64,000 nucleotides of DNA, taken from contig NZ_ADVG01000002.1 of assembly GCF_000178855.1 (NCBI RefSeq), forward strand, positions 806,001-870,000, given 5' to 3'. The translations under genes and the position numbers were made by a program. The notes under the pieces were generated by a model. The model was given only the letters and a program-made list of their open reading frames with translations. It ran no database searches and was not told the origin of the DNA. Below, piece after piece: positions 26,782 to 34,233 of this stretch. The stretch is from Ktedonobacter racemifer DSM 44963 (lineage in GTDB: Bacteria; Chloroflexota; Ktedonobacteria; Ktedonobacterales; Ktedonobacteraceae). Position 1 is the first letter of the stretch, and each line of letters opens with the position of its first letter.

Positions 26782-27030
26782 TTATGCACAGCACGTCAAG
26801 GGCTGGGAAGAGCAACAGAGTTGAGCGCCAGCGTTCCTGGTGCTATTTGTGCCAAGGAGCAGCGAAACTCCGTGCTTGAGCCTGGTGGAGACACCATCCA
26901 TCCACGCGCTTTTTCTCCTGTCTGCTTCCCTGGCCAAACGTGCGGTCTGGAACCGATGCAGGGAAAGACGAGCCTGTTCATACTCCTGCTGGCGCCAGTG
27001 CGCCAGTGCCTCTTCTCGAAACATTTTCAT
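26782..27030 (-). CDS. Small 82-residue protein with C-terminal Cys pairs, upstream of the sigma gene
   Basis: The frame from ATG 27030 is preceded by ACAGGAAGGGAC, a strong ribosome binding site. The N-terminal part MKMFREEALAHWRQQEYEQA is charged and helical, suited to a coiled coil or a short cytoplasmic helix, and the C-terminus ends QLCCSSQPLTCCA. The two CC pairs match the pattern in neighbouring proteins. It ends 11-41 nt before the possible sigma-factor starts, so it is the first gene of the operon. A role as an anti-sigma partner or metal-binding peptide is inferred only from position and cysteines. Confidence 0.55.
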   Translation of the reverse strand: MKMFREEALAHWRQQEYEQARLSLHRFQTARLAREADRRKSAWMDGVSTRLKHGVSLLLGTNSTRNAGAQLCCSSQPLTCCA

Positions 27031-27286
27031 GTCCCTTCCTGTTGTTAAAATCATTTCTATCCATGTAGACGGAGCCGGATGAAAAAGGACGCATCTGGGC
27101 ACGCAGCCGTTGTGGTCTAGTTCCAATTGCACCCTCATCTTTGCTTGTTGGCTTCACAGTTTGTACACAGCAACAGCATATAAAATTGTTGCGTCTTTTG
27201 GCGAGGAGGGACGTCTGCCTAGATGAGCATGCCTCAAGGCATACAGAGTTGAACAGACGAAACGAAAAACAAAGGAGTATGCATTT
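27031..27286. promoter_or_regulatory. Divergent control region between two Cys-pair genes
   Basis: The 256-bp gap separates the 82-residue gene (minus strand) from the CCG-repeat gene (plus strand). No gene is seen. I could not assign a standard -35/-10 with confidence; an ECF-type promoter may be here. Confidence 0.4.
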
Positions 27287-27634
27287 ATGACCCAGGTCTC
27301 CAATTCGTCAAAACCAGCAGCTAAAGGTGGTTTTCAGCACGGCCTTCCCACCGTTTCAACCTTGCCGGTCCAGCAGAGTGGATGTTGTGGCACAACCAGC
27401 CAGTCCGCAGGAGCAGGATGTTGCGGAGAACCCACGTCCAGCCAGGCTGTCGTCGCTTCAGACATCCAGGCAACAGGTGGGTGTTGTGGCACGACCAGCC
27501 AGGCCGCAAGCACAGGGTGTTGCGGGGAATCCACATCCAATACCGCCCTCTCCACTGAGACGCAGGTGACAGGCGGGTGTTGTGGAGAACCCGTACAAGG
27601 AGATTCCCCTGCGAGCCAACAGCGATGCTGCTAA
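27287..27634 (+). CDS. Cys-Cys-Gly repeat protein, candidate metal(loid)-binding
   Basis: The 115-residue protein has no hydrophobic core. From residue 30 onward it is a Ser/Thr/Gln-rich chain carrying five GCCG-type motifs (SGCCGTTSQ, AGCCGEPTS, GGCCGTTSQ, TGCCGESTS, GGCCGEPVQ) and ends RCC, giving six vicinal cysteine pairs at regular spacing of about 12-25 residues. The first part is KPAAKGGFQHGLP. Vicinal Cys pairs bind arsenite, cadmium and similar soft metals, as in the C-terminus of ArsD (SGCCGG type). AAAGGAGTATGCATTT precedes the ATG. It is divergent from the sigma-factor operon and next to an M28 peptidase. The metal role is inference. Confidence 0.7.
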   Translation: MTQVSNSSKPAAKGGFQHGLPTVSTLPVQQSGCCGTTSQSAGAGCCGEPTSSQAVVASDIQATGGCCGTTSQAASTGCCGESTSNTALSTETQVTGGCCGEPVQGDSPASQQRCC

Positions 27635-27664
27635 TAACAACGGCTAGGTGGAAGGAGAGACCGC

Positions 27665-28924
27665 ATGGTGACTGACATGGCAACTGAGCACACTGCTCCG
27701 CCTGACCTTCTCGCGGCCCTCACGCTTCTCAATCCAGTTCGCATGATGGAGCACACACACCAGTTGTGTGCTCCTGCTTTTGCTGGTCGACGTGTGGGGA
27801 CGCAGGGACACGCGAGGACAACGGATTTTCTGGTAGAGCAATGGAAGACCCTAGGGTGGGAGACAACCACACAGGCCTTTCCACTTTCGGCTCCAGTATT
27901 TGAACAGGCTGCCCCACTCCTGCTGGAACAGGTAACATCGGAGGGTGAGGTGCTCCACGCCTTTGTACAGCGTACCGAGTACTGTGAGCACCCACGATCC
28001 GCCTTTCAGCCGGACATCGTAGCAGGGACAGTTGTTGCGTTTTCGGAAGAGGGTGCTAGTGATCGCTACCAGGGAGCGTGGGTAGCGCTTGATGCTGTTC
28101 CACAGGGGACCGCATTCACAACGCTGGCCAACGAGCTTGCACAACAAGGAGCGCTTGGTCTGCTGACACCTCTCTACGCGACCGCTGATGGCTATCTGGT
28201 AAAGCGTATCATTGCCAGTGCCTCCGTTGCCCTTCCAGTGCTCTCAGTTCGAGCAGACCTACACACGCAACTGGTAGGGACAAGGATACGCGCACGCGTT
28301 CCCGCCTTTGCGCACCAGACCCAGGGGTATAACGTTCTGGTGCAACGTCCTGGAACCGATGAGCGCTTTGCCAATGCACCCCTGATCCTGGGTGCTCATT
28401 ATGACGGAGTTGGGGATGATGTTGGAGGTCCGCGCCTCCCCGGCGCCACAGATAACGCGGCTGCTGTCGCGGTCTTACTCGAACTGGCACGAACAATCAC
28501 ACAGATTCCGCTCCAGTTCAGGCGCCCTCTCCTCTTTGTCGCCTTTGATGCTGAAGAAGTCGGGACGCAAGGGTCCTTTGCCCTGGCAACTCAGCTCAAA
28601 GCACAGGGGAACGCGCCGCTCATGCTCAATCTAGATGGAGCAGCCTGTCTCAATGAAGCCGTCTGGGTTGAGCCAGGTCCGCAGACCGACACCTTACTCC
28701 AGGCCCTTGATCAGGCGGGGCGCTGGCTCGATATCCCGCTCATCGTGGGCAACATTGCTTCCGACCAGCGACCATTTGTTCAGGCGGGATTTCCGGCGGT
28801 GGGATTGAGTGTTGGGGCGGCACAGTTGCATACCCCTGGTGATGCGATTGAGCGCGTTCAGCCAGAGGCTCTTCACCTGGCAGCGACACTCCTCCTCGCC
28901 ACGCTCTGGCAACTTGCGATGTGA
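27665..28924 (+). CDS. M28-family zinc peptidase
   Basis: The 419-residue protein is a predicted aminopeptidase-type metallohydrolase. The co-catalytic zinc site is visible: GAHYDGVG (His, Asp), then LPGATDNAAAVAVLLELA (Asp), FDAEEVGTQGS (Glu, Glu), LNLDGAACLNEA (Asp), and a late His in QLHTPGDA. A 30-residue N-terminal segment lacks a signal peptide, so a cytoplasmic role is likely. It follows the CCG-repeat gene by 30 nt with AAGGAGAGACCGC before the ATG, so the two are probably co-transcribed. Whether it processes the Cys-rich protein is only a speculative link. Confidence 0.82.
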   Translation: MVTDMATEHTAPPDLLAALTLLNPVRMMEHTHQLCAPAFAGRRVGTQGHARTTDFLVEQWKTLGWETTTQAFPLSAPVFEQAAPLLLEQVTSEGEVLHAFVQRTEYCEHPRSAFQPDIVAGTVVAFSEEGASDRYQGAWVALDAVPQGTAFTTLANELAQQGALGLLTPLYATADGYLVKRIIASASVALPVLSVRADLHTQLVGTRIRARVPAFAHQTQGYNVLVQRPGTDERFANAPLILGAHYDGVGDDVGGPRLPGATDNAAAVAVLLELARTITQIPLQFRRPLLFVAFDAEEVGTQGSFALATQLKAQGNAPLMLNLDGAACLNEAVWVEPGPQTDTLLQALDQAGRWLDIPLIVGNIASDQRPFVQAGFPAVGLSVGAAQLHTPGDAIERVQPEALHLAATLLLATLWQLAM

Positions 28925-28988
28925 TGTCAGAGCCGGTGAAAATCCGAGCCGGTTTAGGCGCGTTTTGCCTCAATGGCTGAGCGAGTGT

Positions 28989-29053
28989 AGCACGCTTCTC
29001 ACGCGGCATCAAGGCCGCTTCGCTTCCCCTTGACGCCGCGTGAGAAGCGTGCT
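28989..29053 (+). terminator. 26-bp hairpin after the M28 peptidase
   Basis: Arms 28989-29014 and 29028-29053 pair with a single mismatch around a 13-nt loop, 64 nt after the peptidase stop. Confidence 0.65.
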
Positions 29054-29173
29054 CAGAAAAAAGATGCGCCATTGAAGCGAAAAAAATGGTCATTTCTTTC
29101 GCCCTCGAAAAGCAGCCATTCCGGTTCTAAATCGGCTCAGAATTACGTCGGCGTTAATAGTGATCGCGAAATA

Positions 29174-29221
29174 ACGTTGTTTGCCGGCCTCTCGTACGTA
29201 TGAGAGGCCGGCAAACAACGT
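29174..29221 (-). terminator. 20-bp hairpin after the MFS exporter gene
   Basis: Arms 29174-29193 and 29202-29221 are exact complements with loop GTACGTAT, 9 nt beyond the MFS stop codon. Confidence 0.72.
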
Positions 29222-29230
29222 CACTCTTTT

Positions 29231-30562
29231 TCATGCTCCTTCCAGTCTCTCACCAGCTACTGGCCTCCGCTGCCTGGCTGGAGGCGTGAGAGCGATGCCG
29301 ATGCCCGCCAGAAGAAATCCCCCGGCACACAACCAGAAAGCGAGGTCATAGCGCCCAAGCAGGTCATAGAGCCAACCTGCTGCCAGAGGGCCAGCCGCAG
29401 TACAGAGTGCAATGGGCAGCCCTTGCAGCGCGGTGATGGCTCCATACGCCTTCTTGCCAAAATAATCCGCAACCACCGAGGCTTTGAGCGGAGAGATAGC
29501 TCCAAAAGCCGCCCCATAGAGCAGCACATACACCAGCAGCCAGGGAATCGATGGGGCCAGGATGAGAAAGACGACCCCCAGGGCCTGCACCACATGACAG
29601 AGTCCAAGCAGCACACGTGGGGAGACGCGTTCGCTCAAGAGATTGAGCCCGACGCGTCCTGGTAAACTTGCCAGGCCTAATCCTCCGGCAAGGGTCGCGG
29701 CAAGCACTGGATCATATCCGCGGTGGATCAGGTGCGCAATCTGGTGGGTAAAGAGAACGGTGTTGCCAAGCATCGCGATGGCAAACGAGATGGTCAGCGT
29801 CCAAAAAGGCCTTTGCCGCAAGGCCTGCCGGGCCGTCACCTCCTCTCCTCTCAACAAAGAGCGCTCTTGATGCTCATGAAGCGTTCGCGTGCCCTCTCCT
29901 CCGGGTGCTCGGCGCAGCAGCAGCCCATGGAGCGGCACAGCAATGACGAGATGCAGTCCCCCAAAGAGGAGCAGCATGCTTCGCCAGCCCATGATGGGAA
30001 GCAAGGCCCCAGCCAGGGGAAAGAAGATGGGTGAGGCCAGTCCACCGAGAAAGGTCAGGACCGCAAAGGCCTTCCCTCGTCCCTGTTCAAACCAGGTCGT
30101 AATGACGGTAAAGGTGACTGGGTAGAGAAAGAGCGCCATGGCAATACCCATGCCTCCCACCCACAGCAGCGCGAATTGCCAGGCGGCATGCGCAGATGCC
30201 AATCCAAAGAGGGTCAGTCCACCCAGCAGAGAACCCAGCGTCATAAGCAGACGAGCACCATAACGATCCACAAGGTACCCAACGGGAACGCCCAACAGTC
30301 CGGCGAGGAGCAAGCTCACCGCATAGACACTGGAGATGCTGGCTCGGTTCCAGTGGAAGGTGTCACTCACGGGAACGATAAGTGTGCCAAAGAGGTATTG
30401 CGTCGTCCCGTACGAAAGAATCGTGGTCAAACCAAGCGCTCCCACCAGAATCCAGCCATAGGAAGAGCGCCTGGAAGAGAGAAGTCCCTTCTCTCGTATG
30501 GAAGCGTATGCGAGAGGCTGCTGGGAAGAGGCTCGCCTCTCCCCAGCATCGTTGCTAGCCAC
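29231..30562 (-). CDS. MFS transporter of the MarR operon
   Basis: The 443-residue protein has about 12 membrane segments, with GVPVGYLVDRYGARLLM as the loop 2-3 signature and a roughly 30-residue N-terminal cytoplasmic tail. The segment YGWILVGALGLTTILSYGTT resembles the OxlT/monocarboxylate branch rather than arsenical exporters, so the substrate is open. The gene overlaps the monooxygenase stop codon by 8 nt if the GTG at 30562 is used; AAGGGAACTGCT lies before that GTG. An in-frame TTG at 30580 is the alternative. It is the last gene of the marR-arsN-FMO-MFS operon and probably exports a product of that pathway. Confidence 0.82.
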   Translation of the reverse strand: MASNDAGERRASSQQPLAYASIREKGLLSSRRSSYGWILVGALGLTTILSYGTTQYLFGTLIVPVSDTFHWNRASISSVYAVSLLLAGLLGVPVGYLVDRYGARLLMTLGSLLGGLTLFGLASAHAAWQFALLWVGGMGIAMALFLYPVTFTVITTWFEQGRGKAFAVLTFLGGLASPIFFPLAGALLPIMGWRSMLLLFGGLHLVIAVPLHGLLLRRAPGGEGTRTLHEHQERSLLRGEEVTARQALRQRPFWTLTISFAIAMLGNTVLFTHQIAHLIHRGYDPVLAATLAGGLGLASLPGRVGLNLLSERVSPRVLLGLCHVVQALGVVFLILAPSIPWLLVYVLLYGAAFGAISPLKASVVADYFGKKAYGAITALQGLPIALCTAAGPLAAGWLYDLLGRYDLAFWLCAGGFLLAGIGIALTPPARQRRPVAGERLEGA

Positions 30563-32003
30563 AGCAGTTCCCTTGCGCAACGACCTGGAGACCCTTGCCA
30601 GGGAATTGCCTGACTCCGAGGGTCACCGGAACCTGAGCTGGCTGCGGTGTACAGCAACTGGCGCTTTCCTCTCTGGTCGCTGTTGGTTCTTGGGCGCCCC
30701 CTGTTCCACAACTTTCCGAGGCACAGCAGGACCCACCATTGTCCACTGAGCAGACGCCCGTCTCCGGTAGTTCGAGTTCAACCCGGCGCGCGCTTTCCCA
30801 ATCACCAGTGAGAGCCGCGACAATCGAGCGTATCTGCTCGTAGCCAGTGAGCATCAAGAAGGTCGGCGCACGGCCATAACTCTTCATACCAACGATGTAG
30901 AAGTTGGCTTCTGGATGGGTCAGCTCATCCACCCCATGAGGAGGAACGGTCCCGCAGCTATGTACATTCGGGTCAATCAACGGAGCCAGGACCGCCGGGC
31001 TCTCCACCGCCGGGTCAAGCGCGAGGCGTAGCTCGTTGACGAGTGAGAGGTCGGGGCGGAAGCCGGTCGTCGCAATGATCTCATCGACTGGGGGAAGCTC
31101 CGCTTCGTAACCCGCCAGGGAAATCCCTTGCGCTGTCTGAGAGAGTTTCTGAATCTGGACATTGCTTACCATGCGCAGCTGGCCGCTGTCTACCAGGCGG
31201 CGGATGCGTGCGCCGAGCTGCCCGCGTTCAGCGAGCGCATCACTCTCGCCGCCACCATAGAGCTGACCAGCCTCCTTGCGCCGAATCGCCCAGAACAACT
31301 GAGTGGCGGGTTCCTCTCGTGCAAGGGCTTCGAGTTCAAGCAACGCATTGAAAGCCGAGTGTCCACTGCCAACAACTAGTACCCGACGACCTGCATAGCG
31401 TGCGCGATCTTTGCCCAGGACATCGGGAATCCCGTAGAAGATGCACTGTTGCAAGGCTCGTTCGCCTAATGCAGGCATGCCATGTGCCCCCAATGTATTC
31501 GGCTGCTGATAGGTACCCGAGGCATCAATCACGGCTTTAGCCAGCACATCTTCCTCGTCCCCATCGGCATGCTCGACACGAAGCACAAAGGGCGCCTCCT
31601 CGCGACCAGGCGTTTTCATCTTGTCATATCCCAGGCGCGTGACGACCAGGACGCGCGTCTTGAGGCGAAGATGGGGTTGGAGTGCAGGCACCTGAGAGAG
31701 GGGTTCGAGGTACTGCTCAACGAGTTCACGCCCTGTGGGATAGCCCTCACCGTCAGGAGCCCGCCAACTGGTTTCCTCTAACAGCGAGACCGCCTGGCTA
31801 TCGAGCATATAACGCCAGGGAGAGAAGAGGCGGACGTGTCCCCAACGTAGTACCGAGGCCCCTACCGTATCGCCTGCCTCAAAAAGAAGAGGGGTTTCTC
31901 CACGACGCAGAAGATGTGCAGCGGCAGCCAGTCCAATAGGTCCCGCTCCAATAATAGCCACGGGAAGCGAGGAGGGGAATTCAGATGGCATCGAATAACT
32001 CAT
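30555..32003 (-). CDS. FAD/NAD(P)-dependent monooxygenase (ArsO-like) with Cys-pair tail
   Basis: The 482-residue protein has two Rossmann folds: VAIIGAGPIGLAAAAHLL at the N-terminus for FAD and RVLVVGSGHSAFNALLELEA near residue 185 for NAD(P). Flavin monooxygenases of this type occur in arsenic clusters as ArsO; their reaction is not firmly established. The last 70 residues are unusual: SVDNGGSCCASESCGTGG, ESASCCTPQ and GNCCG, giving three vicinal Cys pairs outside the catalytic domains. The start at 32003 follows GAAGGAGACACACT; the longer frame to 32114 lacks this. It is the third gene of the marR operon. Confidence 0.83.
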   Translation of the reverse strand: MSYSMPSEFPSSLPVAIIGAGPIGLAAAAHLLRRGETPLLFEAGDTVGASVLRWGHVRLFSPWRYMLDSQAVSLLEETSWRAPDGEGYPTGRELVEQYLEPLSQVPALQPHLRLKTRVLVVTRLGYDKMKTPGREEAPFVLRVEHADGDEEDVLAKAVIDASGTYQQPNTLGAHGMPALGERALQQCIFYGIPDVLGKDRARYAGRRVLVVGSGHSAFNALLELEALAREEPATQLFWAIRRKEAGQLYGGGESDALAERGQLGARIRRLVDSGQLRMVSNVQIQKLSQTAQGISLAGYEAELPPVDEIIATTGFRPDLSLVNELRLALDPAVESPAVLAPLIDPNVHSCGTVPPHGVDELTHPEANFYIVGMKSYGRAPTFLMLTGYEQIRSIVAALTGDWESARRVELELPETGVCSVDNGGSCCASESCGTGGAQEPTATREESASCCTPQPAQVPVTLGVRQFPGKGLQVVAQGNCCG

Positions 32004-32043
32004 AGTGTGTCTCCTTCTAAAGAAACATATACGTTTTTGTTTG

Positions 32044-32571
32044 CTAAATAGTATGACGAGATGACTGGTCAAAGGACGCAGTGGCAAGATTGCTGGCAAT
32101 GAGATATTCGACAATCACCACATCGCGCCAAATACCATCAAGTTGTCCATGTTTTTCATAGATGCCCACTTCGCGAAATCCCAGTGAGCGTAACAGGCCA
32201 CGGCTGGCCTCGTTCTCCACAAACACGCGTGAGAGCAGTTTCCAGAATCCCGCAGCGGCGCTCTCCTGAAGCAGGTACGTGATCGCCAGGCGGCCTGCGC
32301 CTTTGCCGCGCCAATCGCGCCGAACATAGACAGAGAACTCGGCAATGCCTGCATAGCAAGGACGCGAGCGATACGAGGAAGTGGAGGCATAGGCGATGAT
32401 ATCCTGTTCCTGCTCTACCACCACAATGGGATGCATGCCATCAAACCAGGATGCGACCATGGCCTCGGTGCGCAACTGCGTCTCAAACGTTCCCACCCGG
32501 TCCTCGATCCCCTGATTGTAAATGGTTGCAATTGCCGAGGCATCAGCAACCGTGGCTACTCGCACCCGCAT
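32044..32571 (-). CDS. arsN1: GNAT acetyltransferase, ArsN1-like
   Basis: The 175-residue protein is a GNAT-fold N-acetyltransferase. It begins MRVRVATVADASAIATIYNQ, then GIEDRVGTFETQLRT, the typical start of the ArsN/phosphinothricin acetyltransferase branch. The acetyl-CoA site is RRDWRGKGAGRLAITYLLQ. ArsN1 members detoxify arsinothricin by acetylating it; the sequence and arsenic neighbourhood fit that role. The gene starts within the last 16 nt of marR, so the two are translationally coupled, and the flavin monooxygenase starts 40 nt downstream of its end. Confidence 0.82.
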   Translation of the reverse strand: MRVRVATVADASAIATIYNQGIEDRVGTFETQLRTEAMVASWFDGMHPIVVVEQEQDIIAYASTSSYRSRPCYAGIAEFSVYVRRDWRGKGAGRLAITYLLQESAAAGFWKLLSRVFVENEASRGLLRSLGFREVGIYEKHGQLDGIWRDVVIVEYLIASNLATASFDQSSRHTI

Positions 32572-33044
32572 GCTGCTCCTCCCTGATCCGCATTGTCAGT
32601 TGTCTCCGCCTCCGTGGTCAGGGTCTGTAAGGCCTGCTGGAGCAGTTCGAGGGAGGAACGAACCATCTCATGTTGCGCTGCGGGAATATGCTCGAATGTT
32701 TGCTCTGCCAGGTCATTAAGGGTGCCGCTCAGTTCGGCCAGGCGCTCCTCGCCTGCGGCAGACAGCGAGAGTTGAACCGTACGCCGGTCCCGCGTACTGG
32801 CAACTTTCTCCACCAGTCCTTCCTGCACCAGTTGCTCAACGGCACGACTAGTCCAGCCTTTATCCAGGCCAACCCGGCGACTCAGTTCGGCCAGCGTTAC
32901 AGGGCCACTCCGTCCCAGTTCTGTCAGCACATTACACTGGGTAGAGGTAGTTCCTCTACAATAAGCCACACAATTGCGCTGCAACTGCACATGCAGGCGT
33001 GCGACTTCTCGTAACAAAGCCCCTGTCGATACATGAGATCCCAT
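32556..33044 (-). CDS. MarR-family regulator
   Basis: The 162-residue protein has a winged-helix core: TLAELSRRVGLDKGWTSRAV, then EQLVQEGLVEKVASTRDRR with the wing. It carries cysteines at CVAYC and STQC in the N-terminal dimerisation helix, which could sense thiol-reactive compounds. Two 17-bp CGTTG(N7)CAACG palindromes flank its promoter (33065-33081 and 33114-33130), so it very likely represses its own operon. It starts at 33044 after AGGAGGAATACG. It overlaps the acetyltransferase gene by 16 nt. Identity to the family is clear; the inducer is not known. Confidence 0.88.
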   Translation of the reverse strand: MGSHVSTGALLREVARLHVQLQRNCVAYCRGTTSTQCNVLTELGRSGPVTLAELSRRVGLDKGWTSRAVEQLVQEGLVEKVASTRDRRTVQLSLSAAGEERLAELSGTLNDLAEQTFEHIPAAQHEMVRSSLELLQQALQTLTTEAETTDNADQGGAACGCE

Positions 33045-33064
33045 CGTATTCCTCCTATCTTTTT

Positions 33065-33081
33065 CGTTGCGGTAAGCAACG
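33065..33081. promoter_or_regulatory. MarR operator 1
   Basis: CGTTGCGGTAAGCAACG is a 17-bp palindrome positioned after the start site of the marR promoter. Confidence 0.65.
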
Positions 33082-33093
33082 AGTGATATGACC

Positions 33094-33122
33094 AGTATAC
33101 CTCCTCCCTATTTCGTTGTCAA
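33094..33122 (-). promoter_or_regulatory. Promoter of the marR-arsN-FMO-MFS operon
   Basis: On the minus strand, TTGACA (33117-33122), 17 bp, TATACT (33094-33099). Confidence 0.78.
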
Positions 33123-33130
33123 TGGCAACG
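33114..33130. promoter_or_regulatory. MarR operator 2
   Basis: CGTTGTCAATGGCAACG overlaps the -35 element and shares the CGTTG(N7)CAACG frame with operator 1. Confidence 0.62.
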
Positions 33131-33175
33131 TTGCGTGATGCAACAAATGAAAGGCAATTTCAGCGTGTGTGAGTT

Positions 33176-33370
33176 CTACGGCATTCGTGTGACCTCGATG
33201 ACACTGCCAACGATCTCTGGCACCGGATCTCTCTTCTCGATCTGTTGTTGCTCTAACCATCGTCTCACATCCATCGCGGCACGAACGCCATCCGCCGCTG
33301 CGGTAATAGCCTGGCGGTAGTAAGGATCAGCCACATCTCCAGCAGCAAAGACGTCAGCAATTGAGGTCAT
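33176..33370 (-). pseudogene. trxB: C-terminal fragment of thioredoxin reductase
   Basis: The frame encodes TSIADVFAAGDVADPYYRQA and ITAAADGVRAAMDVRRWLEQ, the end of the FAD-binding fold of TrxB. The redox-active CxxC domain and everything before it are missing. trxB is often found in arsenic clusters because ArsC needs reduced thioredoxin, so this is probably a relic of the island. Confidence 0.75.
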
Positions 33371-33399
33371 TGTCCGTTCGGCTGGAAGAATATAACCTT

Positions 33400-34104
33400 T
33401 TACTCTTCTACGCTAAGCGTCTCTGGTTCCAGTTGAGGGACAGGTGGAACGGGCAGGCGCAACCACTGGTAGAGGATGGCTCCCAGGCAGGCACCAAGGA
33501 GAGGGCCGATCCAATACGCCCAATGCCCATTCCATGCGCCGGAGAGCAGCGCGGGGCCAAATGAGCGCGCAGGATTCATCGACGCGCCGCTAATAGGACC
33601 TCCCCACATCGCATCGAGGGCAACGGTGGCACCAATGGCGAGCGCGGCCAACTGTCCCACTGCTCGGGTATCCGTTGCGACAGAAATAATGACAAACATG
33701 AGCGCGGCTGAGAGCAAGATTTCCAGGCCAAAGGACTGCCAGACGCTCCCATGGGGAAGCGTTGCTCCAAGGAGAGCCACGGGGCCAAAGAGCAGACGGA
33801 GGGTCGCGGCTCCCAGGACGGCTCCCATGAGTTGTCCAACAATATAGACGGGAACGTCTTTCCAGGCAAAGTGACGAGTCAGGGCGAAGGCGACCGTCAC
33901 GGCAGGGTTGAAGTGTGCCCCGGAAAGGTGGCCTGTTGCGGCAATCATCACGGTAATAATGAGTCCAAAGGTCAGCGCAACCCCGACATGCGTCAGCGCA
34001 CCCGTTATACTATCAACCATGATCGCACCACAACCAGCAGTGACCAGAGCATAGGTCCCAATAAGTTCTGCGCTGGCGCGACGCAGCAACGATGTTGTTT
34101 CCAT
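33400..34104 (-). CDS. Aquaporin/MIP family channel
   Basis: The 234-residue membrane protein has six transmembrane helices and both NPA boxes: SGAHFNPAVTVAF (about residue 70) and GASMNPARSFGPAL (about 188). Aquaglyceroporins conduct arsenite and are found in ars operons, where AqpS or GlpF homologues act as arsenite channels. The pore-lining residue pattern has not been worked out here. The ATG at 34104 follows GAGGAGTATTTTT. It is downstream of the decayed arsA in the same direction. Confidence 0.85.
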   Translation of the reverse strand: METTSLLRRASAELIGTYALVTAGCGAIMVDSITGALTHVGVALTFGLIITVMIAATGHLSGAHFNPAVTVAFALTRHFAWKDVPVYIVGQLMGAVLGAATLRLLFGPVALLGATLPHGSVWQSFGLEILLSAALMFVIISVATDTRAVGQLAALAIGATVALDAMWGGPISGASMNPARSFGPALLSGAWNGHWAYWIGPLLGACLGAILYQWLRLPVPPVPQLEPETLSVEE

Positions 34105-34233
34105 AAAAATACTCCTCATAATAAGGTCTGACACGCCTGTGTCCTAAAGCAAAAATATGTTGTACACCGTTTCCTCTCCCTCCGAGAGAAATTTTTCTCT
34201 TGCCGCGAAGAGGGAACGAGGTAGAGACGTTAT
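34105..34233. other. Junction between truncated arsA and aquaporin
   Basis: The arsA reading frame continues into sequence that no longer resembles the ATPase. This short piece is likely the deletion scar. Confidence 0.45.

Larger units (their letters stand above)
28925..29230. other. Spacer between convergent genes holding two large hairpins
   Basis: No gene is seen in these 306 bp. It contains the 28989-29053 and 29174-29221 hairpins, one belonging to each convergent unit. The rest is mixed sequence. Confidence 0.6.
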
